From contig CAKVBV010000002.1 in NCBI GenBank assembly GCA_934725535.1, positions 1-64,000 of the forward strand: a stretch of DNA of 64,000 nt, given 5' to 3'. Both the position numbers and the translations under genes were made by a program. The stretch comes from an uncultured Bacteroidales bacterium. Its GTDB lineage: Bacteria; Bacteroidota; Bacteroidia; Bacteroidales; Paludibacteraceae. The notes beneath the pieces are model-generated. The model had not been told where the DNA came from, made no database searches, and worked only from the letters and a program-made list of their open reading frames with translations. Of the stretch, positions 1 to 8,692 are shown piece by piece. Each line of letters starts with the position of its first letter. The stretch's first letter is position 1.

Positions 1-92
1 GTTCATTTTGCCCTTTTTGATGAGCGAAGATGATGCACACTTTGGGCACTGTTTTAGAGGTAATTTTTGCTCATTTTTATATTTTTTGCCTG

Positions 93-123
93 CAAAGATA
101 TGAAAATCAGAACATTATGGCAA
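93..123 (-). promoter_or_regulatory. Promoter reading off the left edge
   Basis: On the minus strand a -7 box (CAAAGATA on plus, 93-100) is followed at 20 bases by CAA (121-123), matching the TTG-N20-TAnnTTTG promoter of Bacteroidetes. It would drive a leftward gene whose body lies outside the window; an ATG at 4-6 on the minus strand is a possible start. Confidence 0.4.
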
Positions 124-202
124 TTTTAGGTACAAGAAATGTCTATTAGTCCTATATTTTTACATAATGGTTCCGTGTAAATTATCTGCCAAGGGAGGGA
201 AA

Positions 203-235
203 TCCACTCGCTATCCTCTCGCTATCCTCTCGTAG
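203..235. repeat. 11-bp tandem array, 3 units
   Basis: Three consecutive 11-bp units: TCCACTCGCTA, TCCTCTCGCTA and TCCTCTCGTAG. It lies downstream of the efflux operon. The same first unit recurs at 7680 and, inverted, at 41810. There is no spacer between units, so it is not a CRISPR. Confidence 0.75.
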
Positions 236-301
236 AAAGATACAACTATCTTCCGTGGAGAATGTGCGGGATTTGAGGGATTCGACGGTAAAAATATATA
301 A

Positions 302-341
302 AAGGAAGGACTTTCCATGTGTTTTAGGAAAGCCTTTCCTC
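302..341 (-). terminator. Possible terminator of efflux operon
   Basis: An imperfect inverted repeat (AGGAAGGACTTTCC with GGAAAGCCTTTCCT, two non-Watson-Crick positions) lies just past the PII-like gene. On the minus strand it is followed by a T-rich tract (plus-strand AAAAATATATAAAA at 289-302). Confidence 0.35.
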
Positions 342-379
342 TGAAGATATGATTTCTGTTTTCGACCGAGAGGAACGTA

Positions 380-673
380 TCACACTGTCCGCTCTACGTT
401 CCACGTGAAGGCGCGGACACCGACCTCCTTGTTGCGGAGGTCGAGTTTCTCGACGGACTCCAACAGCACGTCCACCTTGTCGTCGGGTACGATGGTGATG
501 ACGCAGGAGTTCATCTCCGGCCATGTGTGGGTGCCGCGGCGGGGTTCGCCATCGTGGGAGCCGCGCCCCTGCACCTGCTCGAACATAGTGAAACCACGTA
601 TTTCCAATACATCAAGCATATACTCCACACGCTCGGTGTTGGCTTGATTGAAAACTATCATTACTGCTTTCAT
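380..673 (-). CDS. PII-like RND-transporter-associated protein (PG0541 family)
   Basis: A 97-residue protein with the compact alternating pattern of PII-like signalling proteins. It starts with a strand (KAVMIVFNQ), then a helix (ERVEYMLDVLEIRGF), a loop rich in Gly and charged residues (about 30-50) in the T-loop position, and a second strand (NSCVITIVPDDKVDVLLESV). In Bacteroidales, small proteins of this kind are encoded next to RND pumps and annotated as the PG0541 transporter-associated family. It is the last gene of the efflux operon, 133 bases after the pump. By analogy with PII proteins it could gate or sense for the pump, but that is inference. No ligand is identifiable. Confidence 0.75.
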   Translation of the reverse strand: MKAVMIVFNQANTERVEYMLDVLEIRGFTMFEQVQGRGSHDGEPRRGTHTWPEMNSCVITIVPDDKVDVLLESVEKLDLRNKEVGVRAFTWNVERTV

Positions 674-763
674 ATAATTACAACTATTATAATTATGAAT
701 TATGAATTATGAATTGCTACTATCGGCTGACATTTGACTAGTTATTGACGATGCGAGTTATTG
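661..763. repeat. AT-rich and 16-bp direct repeats before palindrome
   Basis: The gap between the PII-like gene and the RND gene holds a simple repeat of AATTATG units (about 684-715) and a 16-bp near-direct repeat (GTTATTGACGATGCGA / GTTATTGACGACGCGA). The second copy runs into the dispersed palindrome at 764-782. Confidence 0.55.
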
Positions 764-782
764 ACGACGCGAGCCGCGTCGT
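764..782. repeat. Dispersed palindrome ACGACGCGAGCCGCGTCGT
   Basis: An 8-bp perfect stem (ACGACGCG/CGCGTCGT) with a 3-base loop, followed by the conserved tail CCCCCAACA. Other copies in this window are at 27448, 46911, 49344, 54235 and 55496, with an imperfect one at 42034. All are between genes. It resembles a REP element. Here it lies between the RND pump and PII-like genes and could attenuate transcription. Confidence 0.85.
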
Positions 783-806
783 CCCCCAACATTGTCTCCC
801 AGACCA

Positions 807-3800
807 TTATGAGTTGACAGCGGCATTATCTTTCTTCACTTTGATGTCCATGAAGATGAAGTTCTCGCGAATCTTCTGCAAACTGTCCGGTTCGTCAAAA
901 CTGCCACCCTGACGTTTGGTTTTGATTATCTTGACAAGGAAATAGACTGCCAAAGCCAACAGCCCCATACCTGCTACGAGGAAGATAATACCCCAAACTG
1001 TCGAATGCATCATGAACATCACCATACTAACGAGAAGTAGGAGCAAGCCAAAGAACGTGGAAAGAATAAATGCTGCATGGCGCACCATGGCTCCGTAGAG
1101 CACGGGAACAACGTAGAGCGTCAGGAATGTGGAGACGGTGAGACCGCCTATAACGACGATACCCAGCGGTTGCCACATCTCGGCACCTTCACCGGAACTG
1201 ACAGCCATAGGCACCATACCGAGGATAGTGGTGAAGGCAGTCATCAAGACAGGACGGATACGGCTGCGACCAGACATTTGGATTGCCTCATTGAGGTTAT
1301 GCCCACGCTCGCGCATGAGGTTGGTGTAGTCCACCAGCACGATACCGTTCTTGACCACGATACCAACCAGCAACACCAGTCCCAAGGCACCAATCATATC
1401 CAACGACGTGTGCGTCATCCACAATGCCAGCACCACGCCGGAGAGGGCGAATGGTATGGTCATCATAATGACGAATGGTTTGGAAATAGACTCGAACTGA
1501 CTTGCCATCACAACGAACACAAGGATGATAATCAGTGCTGCGAGCATAATCATATTGCCAAAGGTCTCCTGCTGGTCTTCGTAGTCGCCGGCGATACGGG
1601 CACTGTAGCCTGTAGGAATGTCGAGTTGCGGGAACACTTTCGCCTCAATCTGCTGTGCCAACTCACCCATAGAGGTGTTGTAGGGCGTGATTTTCACCGT
1701 TACGATACGCTGACGCGACTTGCGCTCGATGGTAGGCGGTGCCCAGTACTCGCCGATGGAGCATACTTCCGACAGTTTGACGGTGCTGCCCGTGGCGGTG
1801 GGAATAGAGAGGTCGAGGATGTCGGATATGGAGTTGCGGTCTTCCTCTTTGAGGCGCACCTTGATGTCGTACTCCGAGCCGTCCTCCTTGAGGTATCCGC
1901 ACGCCATACCGTTCACGCGGTTGCGCAGGTAGGTGGAGATGGTTGCCGAGGTCAAGCCGAGACGCGAAGCCTTCTCTTTGTCCACGATAATCTTGATTTC
2001 GGGACGGTCGTCCTCACGCGAGATGTTGATGTCACGCGCACCGGGCAGTTCCTTGCATAGTTCCTTGGTCTGCTGTGCGAGTTGGTTGGTGAGGTCGAAG
2101 TCGTAGCCGTATATCTCCACATCGACGGTGGAACTGCTACCGCCGCCCATACCGCCGCTGACGGCAGCCTGATAGTCGGTGATTTCGGGATAGGTAGCCA
2201 TCTCCTGACGCAGCACTTCGGCTATCTCCCATATAGAGCGGTCGCGCTGCCATTTCTTGTTGCAGCGGACGGTCATCGTTATCTTGTTGTTCATTGTGGA
2301 GGAGAACATCGCCGAGATGGTGGCGTCGTCGTTGCTGCCTGCCGAGGTGCTAATCAGTTCTATCTCAGGCACCAACTCCACGAAGCGCGTCTCCAGACGG
2401 CGGGCGGTCTTGAGGGTCTCCTCGATACGTGTACCGCGCTGCAGTTCCACGGTTACGGACAGACGCCCGTTATCCTGCTGCTGCATGAAGTCGGTTCCCA
2501 CCTTGCCCAAGGCGAACGGCAGAAGCGACAGCACGAAGAACAGCACCAGTACGCCGACCGTTATCCACTTGTGGTGCAAGCACCAGCCGAGCGACTGGGC
2601 ATAGAGGTGGTCCACCTTGTCGAGGAAGCGCACCACGGTACGGTCGTACCATGTCTTCTTTTCGCCCTCGTCCACGAGGTCGCCGTTCTCGTCCACATGC
2701 ACCTTGCGCGGCTTCAGCAGGCGCGATGCGAGCATAGGCGTCAGCGTGATAGCCACCAGCGTGGAGGTACAGCAGACAATCGTCACAATCCAGCCCAGCG
2801 ACTTGAACATGATACCCGCCATACCGGTCAGCATGGTCAGCGGCACGAACACAGCCACCAGCACGAGGGTTGTCGCGATGACGCTGACCCACACCTCGTT
2901 GGTCGCATAGATAGACGCTTCACGCGGGTTCTCGCCGCGCTCCACGTGACGGGTGATATTCTCCAACACCACAATCGCATCGTCCACCACCATACCAATC
3001 GCAATGGTCAGTGAGCAGAGCGAGATGATGTTCAGACTGGAGTCCGCCATCTTCAGGTAGATGAACGCCACAATCAGCGCAATAGGAATGGTCAGCGAGA
3101 TGATGAGCGTCGCACGCCACTTGCCGAGGAAGAACAGCACCACCAGCACCACGAACAGCAGCGCGTACAGCACCGATTCCTCCAGCGAGTTGATGGAGTT
3201 CTGGATATTATCCGACGAGTCGTAGATCTGCTCTATCTTCACATCGGCAGGCAACTGCTTCTGTATCTTGGCGAGTTCTTTCTTCACATCGCGGCACACC
3301 TGCACGGTGTTCGCGCCCGTCTGCTTTGCCACAATCAGACGCACCGCCTCACGCCCGTTGGTCTTCTCGTCCAACGCCAGGTCTTTGATAGTATCGCGCA
3401 CGGTAGCGATGTCGCGAATGAACACCTGCTGTCCTTGCGGGGTCATGGTCACCATCAGGTCGTTTATCTCGCTCGACTCCACGAACTCCGAGCGCACCTG
3501 CATCTGGTACTGCTCCTTCACCATCTTCACCGTACCCGAACTGAGGTTCAGGTTGTTGGCACTCACCACGTTACCCACCTGTTCGAGGGTCAGTCCGTAG
3601 GCGTCCAACTTCTGCTGGTCGATGTCCACATACACATAGCGGTCAGGCGAACCCGACAGCGATATGTTACCGATACCGTCGATGTGGTTCAGTTGCGGCA
3701 CAATCTCGTCGTTCAGCAACTTGTCCAACCCCGCGTAGGTCTCGCTGGCGGTGAAGGAGTATTGGCAGATAGGCATGGACGACGACGAGAACTTGAACAC

Positions 3801-4181
3801 CACGGGCGTGCCGCAGTTGTCGGGCAGGTTGTCCTTCACCATATCCACATACGAGCGGATGTCGTTCACTGCCTCATCGATGTCGCTACCCCATTCCATC
3901 TCCAGCGTTACCATCGAGATATTGTCTTTGGAGGTTGAGGTGATGTGTTTCAGGTGGTCAACGGAGTTCAGCGCGTTCTCCATCACCTTGGTCACGTTGG
4001 TCTCCATTTCCGAAGCGGACGCACCGGCGTAGGTGGTCATCACGGTCACGTACGGCGGGTCCATCTCGGGGAACTGGTCCACAGGCAACTGCCGGAAGCA
4101 GAACAAGCCTATGATTATCACGGCAACGAATATCAACGCTGTCGTTACCGGTTTGTTTATGGCTGTTTGATAAATTGACAT
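807..4181 (-). CDS. RND efflux pump inner-membrane transporter (AcrB/HAE1 family)
   Basis: A proton-driven inner-membrane pump of 1124 residues. It has TM1 near residue 15, a periplasmic porter region, a TM2-TM6 block with the GMVVDDAIVVLENI signature (about 395-410, with the paired Asp of the proton relay), a second periplasmic half, and TM8-TM12 containing LVLLVGIVVKNGIVLVDY. The family usually ends near 1030-1060. This protein has an extra C-terminal part with two more hydrophobic segments (AAFILSTFFGLLLLLVSMV and TVWGIIFLVAGMGLLALAV) and a basic, polar tail, seen in some Bacteroidetes pumps. It follows the adaptor gene by 33 bases and forms a tripartite pump with it and the TolC-like protein. 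The substrate is unknown; drugs, bile or lipids are possible. Confidence 0.95.
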   Translation of the reverse strand: MSIYQTAINKPVTTALIFVAVIIIGLFCFRQLPVDQFPEMDPPYVTVMTTYAGASASEMETNVTKVMENALNSVDHLKHITSTSKDNISMVTLEMEWGSDIDEAVNDIRSYVDMVKDNLPDNCGTPVVFKFSSSSMPICQYSFTASETYAGLDKLLNDEIVPQLNHIDGIGNISLSGSPDRYVYVDIDQQKLDAYGLTLEQVGNVVSANNLNLSSGTVKMVKEQYQMQVRSEFVESSEINDLMVTMTPQGQQVFIRDIATVRDTIKDLALDEKTNGREAVRLIVAKQTGANTVQVCRDVKKELAKIQKQLPADVKIEQIYDSSDNIQNSINSLEESVLYALLFVVLVVLFFLGKWRATLIISLTIPIALIVAFIYLKMADSSLNIISLCSLTIAIGMVVDDAIVVLENITRHVERGENPREASIYATNEVWVSVIATTLVLVAVFVPLTMLTGMAGIMFKSLGWIVTIVCCTSTLVAITLTPMLASRLLKPRKVHVDENGDLVDEGEKKTWYDRTVVRFLDKVDHLYAQSLGWCLHHKWITVGVLVLFFVLSLLPFALGKVGTDFMQQQDNGRLSVTVELQRGTRIEETLKTARRLETRFVELVPEIELISTSAGSNDDATISAMFSSTMNNKITMTVRCNKKWQRDRSIWEIAEVLRQEMATYPEITDYQAAVSGGMGGGSSSTVDVEIYGYDFDLTNQLAQQTKELCKELPGARDINISREDDRPEIKIIVDKEKASRLGLTSATISTYLRNRVNGMACGYLKEDGSEYDIKVRLKEEDRNSISDILDLSIPTATGSTVKLSEVCSIGEYWAPPTIERKSRQRIVTVKITPYNTSMGELAQQIEAKVFPQLDIPTGYSARIAGDYEDQQETFGNMIMLAALIIILVFVVMASQFESISKPFVIMMTIPFALSGVVLALWMTHTSLDMIGALGLVLLVGIVVKNGIVLVDYTNLMRERGHNLNEAIQMSGRSRIRPVLMTAFTTILGMVPMAVSSGEGAEMWQPLGIVVIGGLTVSTFLTLYVVPVLYGAMVRHAAFILSTFFGLLLLLVSMVMFMMHSTVWGIIFLVAGMGLLALAVYFLVKIIKTKRQGGSFDEPDSLQKIRENFIFMDIKVKKDNAAVNS

Positions 4182-4214
4182 AGTTAGTATTACCTATTAA
4201 TTATTACCTATTAC

Positions 4215-5228
4215 TTACTCAACAACGTTGAGTTTCACGCCGTCCACCAACTTGTGCTGCCCCACATAGACATACTCCACGCCGGCTTTTATCTCCGGAG
4301 CAAATATCTCGATGTCTTCGTCGAAGCGTTGTCCCAAGGTAACTGCCACACGCTTTGCGCGGCCGTTCTCGTTGATGAACACATAGCGGTCGTTGGCACC
4401 CACCAGTTTCTCCACCGACTGATACGGCACCACGATGGTTTCTTCCTTGCCCAAGCCGAGGGTGGTCGTCACGTACATACCCGGGCGCAACTTCTCTTTT
4501 GCGTTGGGTATCACCACTTTGCATTGGAACGTGTGCGAACTTGCGTCAATGGTCGGATACACCACCTCGATGGTTGCAGGGAACTCCTGGTCGGGATATA
4601 TCTCGCTCTTCACCGTCAGTTTCATGCCCTCGTGTATCTTCGGGAAATAGGTCTCCGGAATGGCAATCAGGGCTTTCAGTTTGTTTATCTGGGTCAGCAC
4701 CAAGATAGCCTGACCGCCGTACAACTCGCCGTCTTCGTAGTTCTTCGCCGATATGACGCCCGCAAACGGAGCCTTCACATAGGTGTTCTTCTCGAGGAAC
4801 GCAAGGTTCTCCTTCAGCTGGTCGTACTGCACTTTCGTCTGGTCGTAGGTCTGTTGGCTCACCGACCCCGATGCGAGCAACGCCTCGGCACGGTCCAACT
4901 CGGTCTTGAGGTTGGTCAGTTGTATCTTCGAGGTGTTGTACTGGTTCTGGTCCATACGCACCAGCATATCGCCCACGTTGCGCTTGTCGCCTACCTCTAC
5001 GTAGATATGCTCAATCTTACCCGTCACCGACGGTGCCACGTTCAGCGTCTGATAGCCTTGCAGGTTGGTCGATACATTGATAACGCGCTCTATCTCGCGG
5101 GGTTGCAAGGTCATGGTTTTCACCACCTCCACGCGCTCGCTCTCTGCGTTTTGGGTGTCTGCGGTCTTTTTGGAGCAGCCTGCCAACACGCTCAAGGCAG
5201 CCACTGCGAAAATCACTGTTCTCTTCAT
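4215..5228 (-). CDS. RND periplasmic adaptor lipoprotein (HlyD/AcrA family)
   Basis: A membrane fusion protein of 337 residues. The N-terminus is a lipoprotein signal (MKRTVIFAVAALSVLAGCSKK, lipobox LAGC at 15-18). A lipoyl/barrel-sandwich half follows (TGKIEHIYVEVGDKRNVGDMLVRMD), then a short coiled-coil hairpin (about 80-125), the second lipoyl half (VKAPFAGVISAKNYEDGELY), and beta-barrel and membrane-proximal domains. It would bridge the RND pump and the outer-membrane channel. It lies between them in the operon, 109 bases after the TolC-like gene, and that gap carries an 11-bp array. Confidence 0.93.
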   Translation of the reverse strand: MKRTVIFAVAALSVLAGCSKKTADTQNAESERVEVVKTMTLQPREIERVINVSTNLQGYQTLNVAPSVTGKIEHIYVEVGDKRNVGDMLVRMDQNQYNTSKIQLTNLKTELDRAEALLASGSVSQQTYDQTKVQYDQLKENLAFLEKNTYVKAPFAGVISAKNYEDGELYGGQAILVLTQINKLKALIAIPETYFPKIHEGMKLTVKSEIYPDQEFPATIEVVYPTIDASSHTFQCKVVIPNAKEKLRPGMYVTTTLGLGKEETIVVPYQSVEKLVGANDRYVFINENGRAKRVAVTLGQRFDEDIEIFAPEIKAGVEYVYVGQHKLVDGVKLNVVE

Positions 5229-5293
5229 ATATCTTTTTCGTTTTATTCTGTCGTTTATACTTTGTTAATCTCGTCTTTGCCGTGTCAAACAGC

Positions 5294-5337
5294 AAGGGAT
5301 ACGCAAGGGATGCGCAACCCCTGGGCTATGGATAGGC
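5294..5337. repeat. Degenerate 11-bp tandem array, 4 units
   Basis: Units of 11 bp run without gaps: AAGGGATACGC, AAGGGATGCGC, AACCCCTGGGC and TATGGATAGGC. The array ends on the stop codon of the TolC-like gene, in the intergenic gap before the adaptor. The period matches the other arrays in the window although the sequence differs. Confidence 0.55.
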
Positions 5338-6695
5338 TACTTGTTGTTTAAGAATTTTTCAAGTTCCGCCTGCGCATTCACCAAGGTCAGCACAGCCTGC
5401 ACGTAGGTGGACTGAGCGGTGATGAGGTCGTTGCTTGCGTTTACCAGTTCCAAGTTGCTCGTTGCGCCTTGGTTGAACTTATTGGTTGTCGATTGGAACA
5501 CACGCTGAGTAACATCCATGTTCTCTTTCTCGGTGGTGTATGTCTCAAAGGAGTTCTGAAGGTTGAACCGGAGTTGCTGGTTCTGTATGCCGAGGTTGTC
5601 GGCGGTCTCGGCAAAGGTGTTGCGCGCCTCTTCCAACGCAATCTTTTTCTCTACCACACCCGCAGCACGCTTACCCGACGACCACAACGGCATCGACACC
5701 GACACCGCAAGAGTGTGGGGCGGATTCATCGAGAAGAATGGCGAACCATCCATACGACCTTGCTTGGTATAGTTGTATGCCAATGCCACAGTCGGACCAT
5801 ACGCCCAGCCTGCCATGTGAACGTTAGTCTTAGCCAACTCCACGTTCTTCTCCAACGTTTGGTAACTCAGGTTGCGTTGCGGGATAAAGTCTTCCCCGAG
5901 CAACTTCAATACTGCATCTGCCGACAGCATATCGTCCAACGAAGTAGTCAGTGCCAATTCCGTTTCCACGGGTACATCAAGCAGCACCTTCAGCGAGTTC
6001 AATGCCAACAGCGTGGAACGCTTATTCGAGTTGATATTGTTGCGAAGCGTATTCACACGCACTTTTATCTGGTCAGCCGTAGTCTGCTCCGCAGCACCCA
6101 CGTCCACACTCCTTTGCGTCATTTCTGCCAATTGCTCCACGTTTTGCAACGATGAATCCAACAACGCCACCACGTCTTGCAATACCAGCACCGAGGCGTA
6201 TGAGGTCTTCACGCTGGCACGCAGACTTACTTCCGATTGCTCCTTGTTTATCTTCTGCATATCGATGGCTATGTTGTTGAGCAACGCACCCACTATGGCT
6301 TGCCCGTTGATACCGATAGAAGCAGAGATACCCAACGAATTATCGGACATCTCAAAGCCGCTACCCATGCCGCCAAAACTTAGTTTATAATCATTGAATG
6401 CCGAATCTCGCAGGTTGTTATACTGCCAACTCAAATCTGCCTGCGGCAGCATGGCGGCAATGGTTTGCCAGCGTTGGGCGTAGGCTTCCTGCACGCCGAG
6501 GTCGGCATTGCGCAGACTGCGGTTGGACTCAATGGCATAGTCCTGCGCCTCTTCCAGACTCAGACTGAGAGTCTTCGGCACATTGCGTTGCGGGGCTTTC
6601 TTTGTGGCAGCCATCACATGGTCTTCTGCCATGGCACCGCTGCTTATCACAAGCGCGGCAACCATCAATGAAAGTAACTTCTTCATCTTGTACAT
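5337..6695 (-). CDS. TolC-family outer-membrane efflux channel
   Basis: A 452-residue protein with a cleavable signal (MKKLLSLMVAALVISSGAMA; a second in-frame Met at residue 4 is an equally good start). It contains the duplicated OEP architecture of long amphipathic helices: LSLEEAQDYAIESNRSLRNADLGVQEAYAQRW at the N-terminus, and RVFQSTTNKFNQGATSNLELVNASNDLITAQ at the C-terminus, where the G(A/E)xSxLELxxA-like motif marks the second repeat. No lipobox is present. It is the outer-membrane exit of the pump and follows the TetR gene by 47 bases. Confidence 0.92.
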   Translation of the reverse strand: MYKMKKLLSLMVAALVISSGAMAEDHVMAATKKAPQRNVPKTLSLSLEEAQDYAIESNRSLRNADLGVQEAYAQRWQTIAAMLPQADLSWQYNNLRDSAFNDYKLSFGGMGSGFEMSDNSLGISASIGINGQAIVGALLNNIAIDMQKINKEQSEVSLRASVKTSYASVLVLQDVVALLDSSLQNVEQLAEMTQRSVDVGAAEQTTADQIKVRVNTLRNNINSNKRSTLLALNSLKVLLDVPVETELALTTSLDDMLSADAVLKLLGEDFIPQRNLSYQTLEKNVELAKTNVHMAGWAYGPTVALAYNYTKQGRMDGSPFFSMNPPHTLAVSVSMPLWSSGKRAAGVVEKKIALEEARNTFAETADNLGIQNQQLRFNLQNSFETYTTEKENMDVTQRVFQSTTNKFNQGATSNLELVNASNDLITAQSTYVQAVLTLVNAQAELEKFLNNK

Positions 6696-6741
6696 TGATT
6701 TTCTTTTTCTTATATGTTGTCGGTTTAATGTATTTGTTTCC

Positions 6742-7479
6742 TTATTGTTTTGTCGTCTCGGCAGGTGTTGCCAACGCTTTGAGTGCCGTCAGCCCCTGTT
6801 CGGTCAGGATACCCTTTCCCAATATCTCCAGTCCCTGTCGTGCAATGGCTGCTATCTCTTCGCGCCGTTTGGGGTATTGCTGTATCTGCTCCATAACGAG
6901 ATAGTGCGAATAGGCAAACAACTGTGCCGTCAGGTCGGCGTCTATATCTTTGCGGAAGACTCCCTCTGCCTGCCCTTTGCGCAGGAAGCGCATCAGGTTG
7001 CGGCACATCATACTGCATAGATGTTCTTTGTGGAGGTTGCAGAGGGCGGGGTAATACTTCTGCAGGTCGTACATAATGGGTGGCGGTTGTTCGAGGTCTT
7101 TCTCGTTTTTGCGTGCCATAGCCCCCCACTGGTGCAGGATTTGGATTACGCTTTTGCCTTCCACCTCACGGAGCATACGTTGTTCCATTTGCTGCTCATG
7201 TACGGCAAGCATATCCTTTACGAGTTGGTCTTTCGACTCAAAATATACGTAAAAGGTCTTCTTGCTCATGCCTAACTGTCGGCAGATGTCGTCGATACTC
7301 ACCGACCGTATCCCCACAATCCGCATCTTCTCTATTGCCGCATTGAGTATCTCCTCCCGCACCGCATCCGACACATTCGCCCTGCCGGCATCGGTATTCT
7401 CTGCCATACCCACCTTGGTCGTATCGACATTCTCCGACACGTTAGCCTCTGTACTCCTATTTGTATATTGTTCGTCCAT
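6742..7479 (-). CDS. TetR/AcrR-family regulator of the efflux operon
   Basis: A DNA-binding regulator, 245 residues from the chosen start. The N-terminal tail is polar and of low complexity. The TetR helix-turn-helix follows (EEILNAAIEKMRIVGIRSVSIDDICRQLGMSKKTFYVYFESKDQLVKDML), then an all-helical ligand-binding domain. Being first gene of the efflux operon, it likely represses it and itself. A Met at 7521 is possible, but that start would make 14 codons out of an 11-bp tandem array. The Met at 7479 places the array wholly upstream and is preferred. A third in-frame Met at 7407 also exists. Confidence 0.88.
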   Translation of the reverse strand: MDEQYTNRSTEANVSENVDTTKVGMAENTDAGRANVSDAVREEILNAAIEKMRIVGIRSVSIDDICRQLGMSKKTFYVYFESKDQLVKDMLAVHEQQMEQRMLREVEGKSVIQILHQWGAMARKNEKDLEQPPPIMYDLQKYYPALCNLHKEHLCSMMCRNLMRFLRKGQAEGVFRKDIDADLTAQLFAYSHYLVMEQIQQYPKRREEIAAIARQGLEILGKGILTEQGLTALKALATPAETTKQ

Positions 7480-7489
7480 TATATGTATA

Positions 7490-7555
7490 GTTCGTGTATG
7501 GTTTCCCCATAGTTTGCTCATGGTTTACCCATAGTTTACTCATAGTTTATCCATA
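7490..7555. repeat. 11-bp tandem array upstream of tetR, 6 units
   Basis: Six gap-free 11-bp units: GTTCGTGTATG, GTTTCCCCATA, GTTTGCTCATG, GTTTACCCATA, GTTTACTCATA and GTTTATCCATA. The array begins 10 bases upstream of the preferred tetR start, so it occupies the leader or promoter of the efflux operon. An 11-bp spacing would put every unit on nearly the same DNA face. Confidence 0.8.
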
Positions 7556-7679
7556 CGTACTCCGTGCTATACAACAACTATGCCAAACAGCATACACTTG
7601 GAAACTTTTTGCATTTTTGCAGTTTCCGAGTAGCAAAATAGTATAATCCGTCCAAAAAATAGGTGAAATTTACATACCA

Positions 7680-7756
7680 TCCACTCGCTATCCACCCGCT
7701 AATCACATACTAATCACATACTAATCACATACTAATCACATACTAATAGCATACTC
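7680..7756. repeat. 11-bp tandem array, 7 units of two sub-types
   Basis: TCCACTCGCTA and TCCACCCGCTA are followed by four identical ATCACATACTA units and one ATAGCATACTC. The array links the unit type seen at 203 and 41799 with the type seen at 25349 and 46774. It is followed by CTTAACCCGATG, as are the latter arrays in part. Confidence 0.85.
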
Positions 7757-7785
7757 TTAACCCGATGGGACATCGAGTTAAGAGT
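7753..7785 (-). terminator. Hairpin downstream of rhomboid gene
   Basis: ACTCTTAAC (7753-7761) pairs perfectly with GTTAAGAGT (7777-7785), extended by CGATG/CATCG inside. It lies 57 bases past the rhomboid stop. No clear T-run follows on the minus strand, so termination is only a possibility. Confidence 0.4.
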
Positions 7786-7841
7786 AGTAATAAGTAATGG
7801 TTAATAGTTAATATGCAATAAGGGGAACGGGAAGGGGATTA

Positions 7842-8651
7842 TTACACCGACTCGTGGTAGTGGTAGTCGTTGTAGTCTTTGGATTTGGAGCGGTGGATAC
7901 GCATATTGCGTTTGCGGAAAAGACGCGGGAAACGCTGTTGCAAAAGATGGCATTGGCGTTGCCACCAGCGTTTGAAACTGCTGTCCTCCATCTCGGTTTT
8001 CTCAAAGCCCGAGTAGTGGCGATGCCGCCACCAGAGTATGAGCAGCCAGCCGAAAATCATGCCTCCCAAGTGCGCGAAATGCGCCACATTGTCGCCCGGC
8101 AGCGGTGAGAAGCCCGCAAAAAGTTCGACCAAAGCATACAAAATAACAAGTACGCGCGCACGTATAGGCACGGGAATGAACAGGATGAACATACGCACAT
8201 CGGGGAAGAGCCATGCGAAAGCAAACAGGATGCCGAAGACGGCTCCCGAGGCACCAATGGTGACGACGCGGTTGGCGAGTTGGCGGGCAACATCAAACTC
8301 GTAGGCACTGAGTGCGGGTTGGAGTTGGATAGCCCAGACCGCCTCCTGAATGAGTGCGGCACCCACACCCGTAACCAAGTAGTATATCAGGAAACGGCGG
8401 CTGCCCCACCGCTCCTCGATGGCGGGCGCGAACATGAGGACCGCGAACATATTGCAGAAGATGTGCGAGAAATTGGCGTGCATAAAGATGTATGTCAGCG
8501 GCTGCCACAGGCGGAACTGCGTGGCGGTGACATAGTGCAAGCCGAAGATTTGCGAGAAATTGATGCCGTAGCGAGCGAAGACAGTATCCGCAAACCAGCA
8601 CAGGAACGTGATGATAAGCAGGTTGCGGGTAACGGGAGGTAGGTTACGCAT
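7842..8651 (-). CDS. Rhomboid-family intramembrane serine protease
   Basis: A membrane protease of 269 residues cleaving transmembrane helices within the bilayer. It has six or seven hydrophobic segments. The catalytic Ser lies in GASGAVFGIL and the catalytic His in NVAHFAHLGGMIFGWLL. The N-terminal segment has an amphipathic HANFSHIFCNMFAV stretch typical of rhomboid loop L1/TM2. The C-terminus is basic and soluble (FRKRNMRIHRSKSKDYNDYHYHESV). Translation from an upstream Met at 8828 is unlikely because the -7 box lies at 8693-8700, and MRNLPPVTRNLL is a usual family N-terminus. It is divergent from HU. The substrate is unknown. Confidence 0.92.
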   Translation of the reverse strand: MRNLPPVTRNLLIITFLCWFADTVFARYGINFSQIFGLHYVTATQFRLWQPLTYIFMHANFSHIFCNMFAVLMFAPAIEERWGSRRFLIYYLVTGVGAALIQEAVWAIQLQPALSAYEFDVARQLANRVVTIGASGAVFGILFAFAWLFPDVRMFILFIPVPIRARVLVILYALVELFAGFSPLPGDNVAHFAHLGGMIFGWLLILWWRHRHYSGFEKTEMEDSSFKRWWQRQCHLLQQRFPRLFRKRNMRIHRSKSKDYNDYHYHESV

Positions 8652-8692
8652 ATAGGGTTTGTTTAGTTGGTTTCCAAATGAATTATCGGGTA

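Noticed and set aside
324..524. Short minus-strand frame overlapping the PII-like gene
   Set aside because: Overlaps the real gene in another frame and is Arg/His-rich without features.
4254..5351. 365-codon frame antisense to the efflux adaptor
   Set aside because: Shadow frame; the adaptor is unambiguous.
7680..7756. CRISPR array
   Set aside because: 11-bp units abut with no spacers, and no cas genes are present.
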